Assembly: GCA_022841475.1 (NCBI GenBank)
Contig: JALHRJ010000049.1
Span: forward strand, 1-33,943
Length of the DNA: 33,943 nt
Direction: 5' to 3'
Source: Cyclobacteriaceae bacterium
GTDB taxonomy: Bacteria; Bacteroidota; Bacteroidia; Cytophagales; Cyclobacteriaceae
The translations under genes were made by a program, and so were the position numbers. Positions 31,517 through 33,943 of the stretch are shown one piece after another. Each line of letters starts with the position of its first letter. The stretch's first letter is position 1. The notes beneath the pieces are model-generated. The model did no database searches and was not told where the DNA came from. It saw nothing but the letters and a program-made list of their open reading frames with translations.

Positions 31517-31537
31517 GTCCCGCTTACGCAGCGGGAC
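31517..31537 (-). terminator. Intrinsic terminator of pdhA
   Basis: GTCCCGCT (31517-31524) and AGCGGGAC (31530-31537) pair over 8 bp with a 5-nt loop; the minus strand continues with a T-rich run. It lies about 38 bp after the pdhA stop, and downstream of the promoter of the next gene. Confidence 0.8.
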
Positions 31538-31538
31538 G

Positions 31539-31569
31539 CAAAACTAAGAATTCGAACTTATTAAACAAA
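31539..31569 (-). promoter_or_regulatory. Promoter of the membrane-anchored TPR gene (-33 and -7 boxes)
   Basis: On the minus strand, TTTG (31569-31566) is followed by 19 nt and TAGTTTTG (31546-31539), a full match to the Bacteroidota TTTG-N19-TAnnTTTG promoter. It ends 39 nt before the start codon at 31499. It is the best promoter in the window. Confidence 0.65.
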
Positions 31570-31575
31570 AAGGGA

Positions 31576-32607
31576 TTAGTCTGTGATAAAAGGATAATCC
31601 GGTTCTGCATAAATGTCCTTGAGGGCTTCAGATGGATCAGGGAATTTTGATTCTTCTGCAAACTTCACGCTTTCTGCAACTTGCGCATCTACTTTTTGTT
31701 CGATGGCTTCAAGGTCTTTTTCGGTAGCTATTTTTTTCTCCAGGATAGTGGCGCGCACCTGTTCAATCGGATCACGTTGTTTGTATTCTTCAACTTCTTC
31801 TTTAGAACGATACTTTTGCGGATCGGACATAGAATGTCCTTTGTAGCGATAGGTTCTGAACTCCAGCAAAGTGGGTCCCTCACCAGCACGTGCTCGTTCA
31901 GCAGCTCTTTCTACGGAATCATGAACAGCCTCTACATTCATTGCATCAACTGGCTCGGAAGGAATATCATAGGATTCGCCAAGTGTATATAACTCATGAA
32001 CATTTGAAGTACGTTCTACCGAAGTACCCATGGCATACCCATTATTTTCAATCACAAAAATTACGGGAATTTTCCAAAGCATAGCAAGGTTCAAAGCTTC
32101 ATGAAAAGCTCCCTGACGCACGGCTCCATCACCCATATAGCAGATACACAGATGGCCAGTCTTATTGTACATTTCAGCGAATCCGATTCCCGCCCCGAGC
32201 GGAACCTGTGCGCCTACAATTCCATGGCCTCCAAAAAAGTTATTCTCCTTATCAAAGATGTGCATCGAGCCGCCCTTTCCTTTTGAGACTCCGGTTTCTT
32301 TGCCATACAATTCGGCCATAATGGCATTGGGGCTAGTTCCCAACGCCAAAGGGTGCGCGTGATCGCGATAAGCAGTTATGTACTTGTCACCTCTTTTAAG
32401 TGCGCTAACGGCACCTGCCGCGCAAGCCTCCTGACCAATGTACAGGTGACAAAACCCGCGGATTTTTTGCATCCCATAAAGCTGGCCTGCTTTCTCTTCA
32501 AATTTTCGCATTAACAGCATGCTCTCGAACCAGAACATATACGTTTCTTTCGGGTATGCTTTCTTATCTTTTTTCGGTGTTGCTCCTTTAGCTTGGGCTG
32601 TTGCCAT
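31576..32607 (-). CDS. pdhA: Pyruvate dehydrogenase E1 component, alpha subunit
   Basis: The thiamine-diphosphate-binding half of the E1 dehydrogenase that converts pyruvate toward acetyl-CoA. With the ATG at 32607 it has 343 residues, normal for the family. An upstream ATG (32676) would add 23 residues that look non-coding and overlap the promoter at 32639-32670, so the shorter form is preferred. RGFCHLYIGQEA, the TPP motif GDGA at 159-162 with NNGYAMGT at 188-195, and the loop YKGHSMSDP near 255-262 (site of phosphorylation in the mitochondrial enzyme) are present. The beta subunit gene is not in the window. It is divergent from recF. Confidence 0.93.
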   Translation of the reverse strand: MATAQAKGATPKKDKKAYPKETYMFWFESMLLMRKFEEKAGQLYGMQKIRGFCHLYIGQEACAAGAVSALKRGDKYITAYRDHAHPLALGTSPNAIMAELYGKETGVSKGKGGSMHIFDKENNFFGGHGIVGAQVPLGAGIGFAEMYNKTGHLCICYMGDGAVRQGAFHEALNLAMLWKIPVIFVIENNGYAMGTSVERTSNVHELYTLGESYDIPSEPVDAMNVEAVHDSVERAAERARAGEGPTLLEFRTYRYKGHSMSDPQKYRSKEEVEEYKQRDPIEQVRATILEKKIATEKDLEAIEQKVDAQVAESVKFAEESKFPDPSEALKDIYAEPDYPFITD

Positions 32608-32638
32608 AATTGCTAATTTTGTTTGAAAATATGAGTTG

Positions 32639-32670
32639 CGAAAATACGCCACCCATTGCCAATCGCCAAA
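32639..32670 (-). promoter_or_regulatory. Promoter of pdhA (-33 and -7 boxes)
   Basis: The minus strand has TTTG (32670-32667), a 20 nt spacer, and TATTTTCG (32646-32639), one base from TAnnTTTG. It ends 31 nt before the ATG at 32607 and therefore argues against the longer start at 32676. Confidence 0.55.
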
Positions 32671-32708
32671 TGGCAAAATCGCTTAATTAGAATATTTATA
32701 CTGTATCT

Positions 32709-33818
32709 GTGTTCCTTCAAAAACTGAGGCTCTACAATTTTAAAAATCACGAAGAGGTAAATCTTACCGTGGATGAGAAAATCAATTGCTTTTTAGGAAA
32801 AAACGGGAGTGGAAAAACCAACTTGCTGGATGCTATTCATTATTTGTCATTTACCAAGAGTGCCGTTAATCCTTATGATCTGCAGAACATCCGAACCGGG
32901 CAACCTGGGTTTTTAATAAAGGGAGTATTTGATATCAAGGGCAAACAAAAGGAAGTGGTTTGCTCATTTCAACAGGGTGAGAAAAAAATTCTCCGTGAAG
33001 ATTCGCAAGACTATACCCGGTTTTCAGAACACGTTGGTAAATACCCGATCGTACTGATTGCTCCACAGGATATTGAATTGATTTGGGATGGAGCAGAACT
33101 GAGACGGAAGTTTTTTGATGCTTTGATTAGTCAGTTGGACAGACAGTATCTCGATAACCTTATCATTTACAATCACCAACTTAAACAACGCAATAGTTTG
33201 CTTCGCGCTTTTTCTGAACGCGGCACTGTAGATCAGGATTTGTTGGAAAGTTATGATGAAAAAATCATTCAGACGGGGGATTATATTTTTAAAGCGAGAA
33301 GGGAATGGTTGCTGGAGTTCATACCTAAATTCAGACAGCATTATGATTTTCTGGTTCGGGAATCCGATGAGATAGCAGACATTCACTATAAATCGGACTT
33401 AACACACGGAGACTTTCAAACTCTTTTAAGAAAGAATTTACAGAGGGATTTGATATTGCAACGAACCAGCGTGGGTATCCACCGAGATGATTTTCTTTTT
33501 ACGCTGAAGGGGCTGGAATTGAAAAGGGTTGGCTCGCAGGGGCAACAAAAATCATTTTTAATCGGCTTAAAGTTGACCGAGTTTGAAATTCTGGCAGAGC
33601 AAAAAAGAATGAAGCCCATTCTTTTACTGGATGATATCTTTGATAAACTTGATGATTTCAGGATTCATCAATTGATGAAGTTGGTAAGTCAGGGAACCTT
33701 TGGCCAACTCTTTATAACCGATGCGCGCAAAGGAAGAAGTGAGCAGATTTTGAAGGAAGCAGGAATTAAGGCGTGTCTTTATGTGTTGGAAAATGGTACC
33801 TTCACAAAGAATGGCTAA
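32709..33818 (+). CDS. recF: DNA replication and repair protein RecF
   Basis: An SMC-like ATPase that with RecO and RecR loads RecA at gapped DNA. The 369 residues are the standard length. The start LQKLRLYNFKNHEEVNL (3-19) is the family's opening, Walker A GKNGSGKT is at 30-37, the ABC-type signature GSQGQQKSFLIGLKL begins near 274, and Walker B ILLLDDIFDKLD lies near 304-315. It starts with GTG at 32709, the only suitable start. It is divergent from pdhA with 101 bp between the start codons, and it overlaps the following DUF721 gene by 8 bp. It is not next to dnaA, dnaN or gyrB here. Confidence 0.95.
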   Translation: MFLQKLRLYNFKNHEEVNLTVDEKINCFLGKNGSGKTNLLDAIHYLSFTKSAVNPYDLQNIRTGQPGFLIKGVFDIKGKQKEVVCSFQQGEKKILREDSQDYTRFSEHVGKYPIVLIAPQDIELIWDGAELRRKFFDALISQLDRQYLDNLIIYNHQLKQRNSLLRAFSERGTVDQDLLESYDEKIIQTGDYIFKARREWLLEFIPKFRQHYDFLVRESDEIADIHYKSDLTHGDFQTLLRKNLQRDLILQRTSVGIHRDDFLFTLKGLELKRVGSQGQQKSFLIGLKLTEFEILAEQKRMKPILLLDDIFDKLDDFRIHQLMKLVSQGTFGQLFITDARKGRSEQILKEAGIKACLYVLENGTFTKNG

Positions 33819-33943
33819 AAACACAAACGATGAGGGCAATGCAATGCACATTGGGCAGGCAATTCAGCAGTTGCTCAACAGGTATCATATTAAGTCAAAG
33901 TTTGACGAAGCCAACCTCTTAAGTTCCTGGGAGCGATTGGTAG
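33811..33943 (+). CDS. DUF721 (DciA-like) protein, partial
   Basis: The gene starts with ATG at 33811, within the last 8 bases of recF, and is cut by the window edge after about 44 codons. The visible start has MAKNTNDEGN, then IGQAIQQLLNRYHIKSKFDEANLL and SSWERLVG, which matches the N-terminal DUF721/DciA domain (helix, then W-x-x-L/I-V-G). DciA proteins help load the replicative helicase. Bacteroidota members are short, so roughly half the protein may be missing. The overlap with recF points to a shared transcript and fits a DNA-replication pairing. Confidence 0.8.
   Translation, partial: MAKNTNDEGNAMHIGQAIQQLLNRYHIKSKFDEANLLSSWERLV

Noticed and set aside
32608..32676. N-terminal extension of pdhA to the ATG at 32676
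   Set aside because: The 23 added residues do not match the family and the stretch contains the -33/-7 promoter boxes at 32639-32670.
33024..33386. 120-residue minus-strand frame inside recF
   Set aside because: It is a shadow of recF in the opposite strand; the + frame carries all RecF motifs.

Overview
This is a 33.9 kb chromosomal window from a Bacteroidota bacterium, most likely order Cytophagales. The evidence is a secreted PKD-domain protein ending in a type IX secretion (T9SS type A) sorting domain, a DUF2723/GT117 membrane protein, a GWxTD-domain protein, few Shine-Dalgarno sequences, and repeated TAnnTT(T/C)G boxes 15-39 nt before start codons (the Bacteroidota -7 promoter element). 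The assignment rests on recognising protein families by eye; no database search was run.

Layout. 1-1539 (-): recQ helicase, C-terminus beyond the left edge. 1602-3683 (+): kdsD (Kdo precursor isomerase) and manC (GDP-mannose synthesis), two sugar-activation steps for surface glycans. 3674-5611 (-): a GWxTD-domain secreted protein followed by an RlmB/TrmH-type rRNA methyltransferase. 5690-6466 (+): a SAM methyltransferase. 6565-9525 (-): DUF2723 membrane protein. 9711-10343 (-): an unidentified membrane protein. 10393-11604 (+): a secreted TPR-type protein.

11640-22781 is a surface-polysaccharide locus. It holds a polytopic membrane protein of glycan-polymerase/GT39-like character, a GT4 glycosyltransferase on the opposite strand, and a tightly coupled + strand run: wzm and wzt (ABC export), a SAM methyltransferase, GT2, an FkbM methyltransferase, GT4, GT2, another GT4-like enzyme and an NDP-sugar epimerase/dehydratase. 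The ABC exporter with an extended Wzt C-terminus, plus methyltransferases encoded directly behind it, suggests a glycan made in the cytoplasm, probably end-modified, and exported whole. No initiating sugar-phosphate transferase lies in the window. The epimerase is followed 11 bp later by a 1179-residue T9SS cargo protein (22793-26332) whose first PKD domain appears to be split by a six-unit propeller-like repeat.

26451-29675 (+) is metabolic: an Lrp/AsnC regulator overlapping a phosphoribosyltransferase, then panB and NADP-isocitrate dehydrogenase (icd), ending at a strong two-way terminator. 29745-32607 (-): ribH, a ParE-type toxin with its antitoxin, a membrane-anchored TPR protein and pdhA. 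32709 to the right edge (+): recF overlapping a DciA-like DUF721 gene that runs out of the window.

No rRNA, tRNA, CRISPR array, insertion sequence or prophage was seen, and no gap between genes exceeds 300 bp. I found no clearly new multi-gene system. The most interesting items are the split-PKD cargo, the possible chain-terminating methyltransferase behind wzt, a hairpin that covers the ribosome site of manC, a promoter whose start point falls inside the preceding gene's terminator, and two intergenic inverted repeats.
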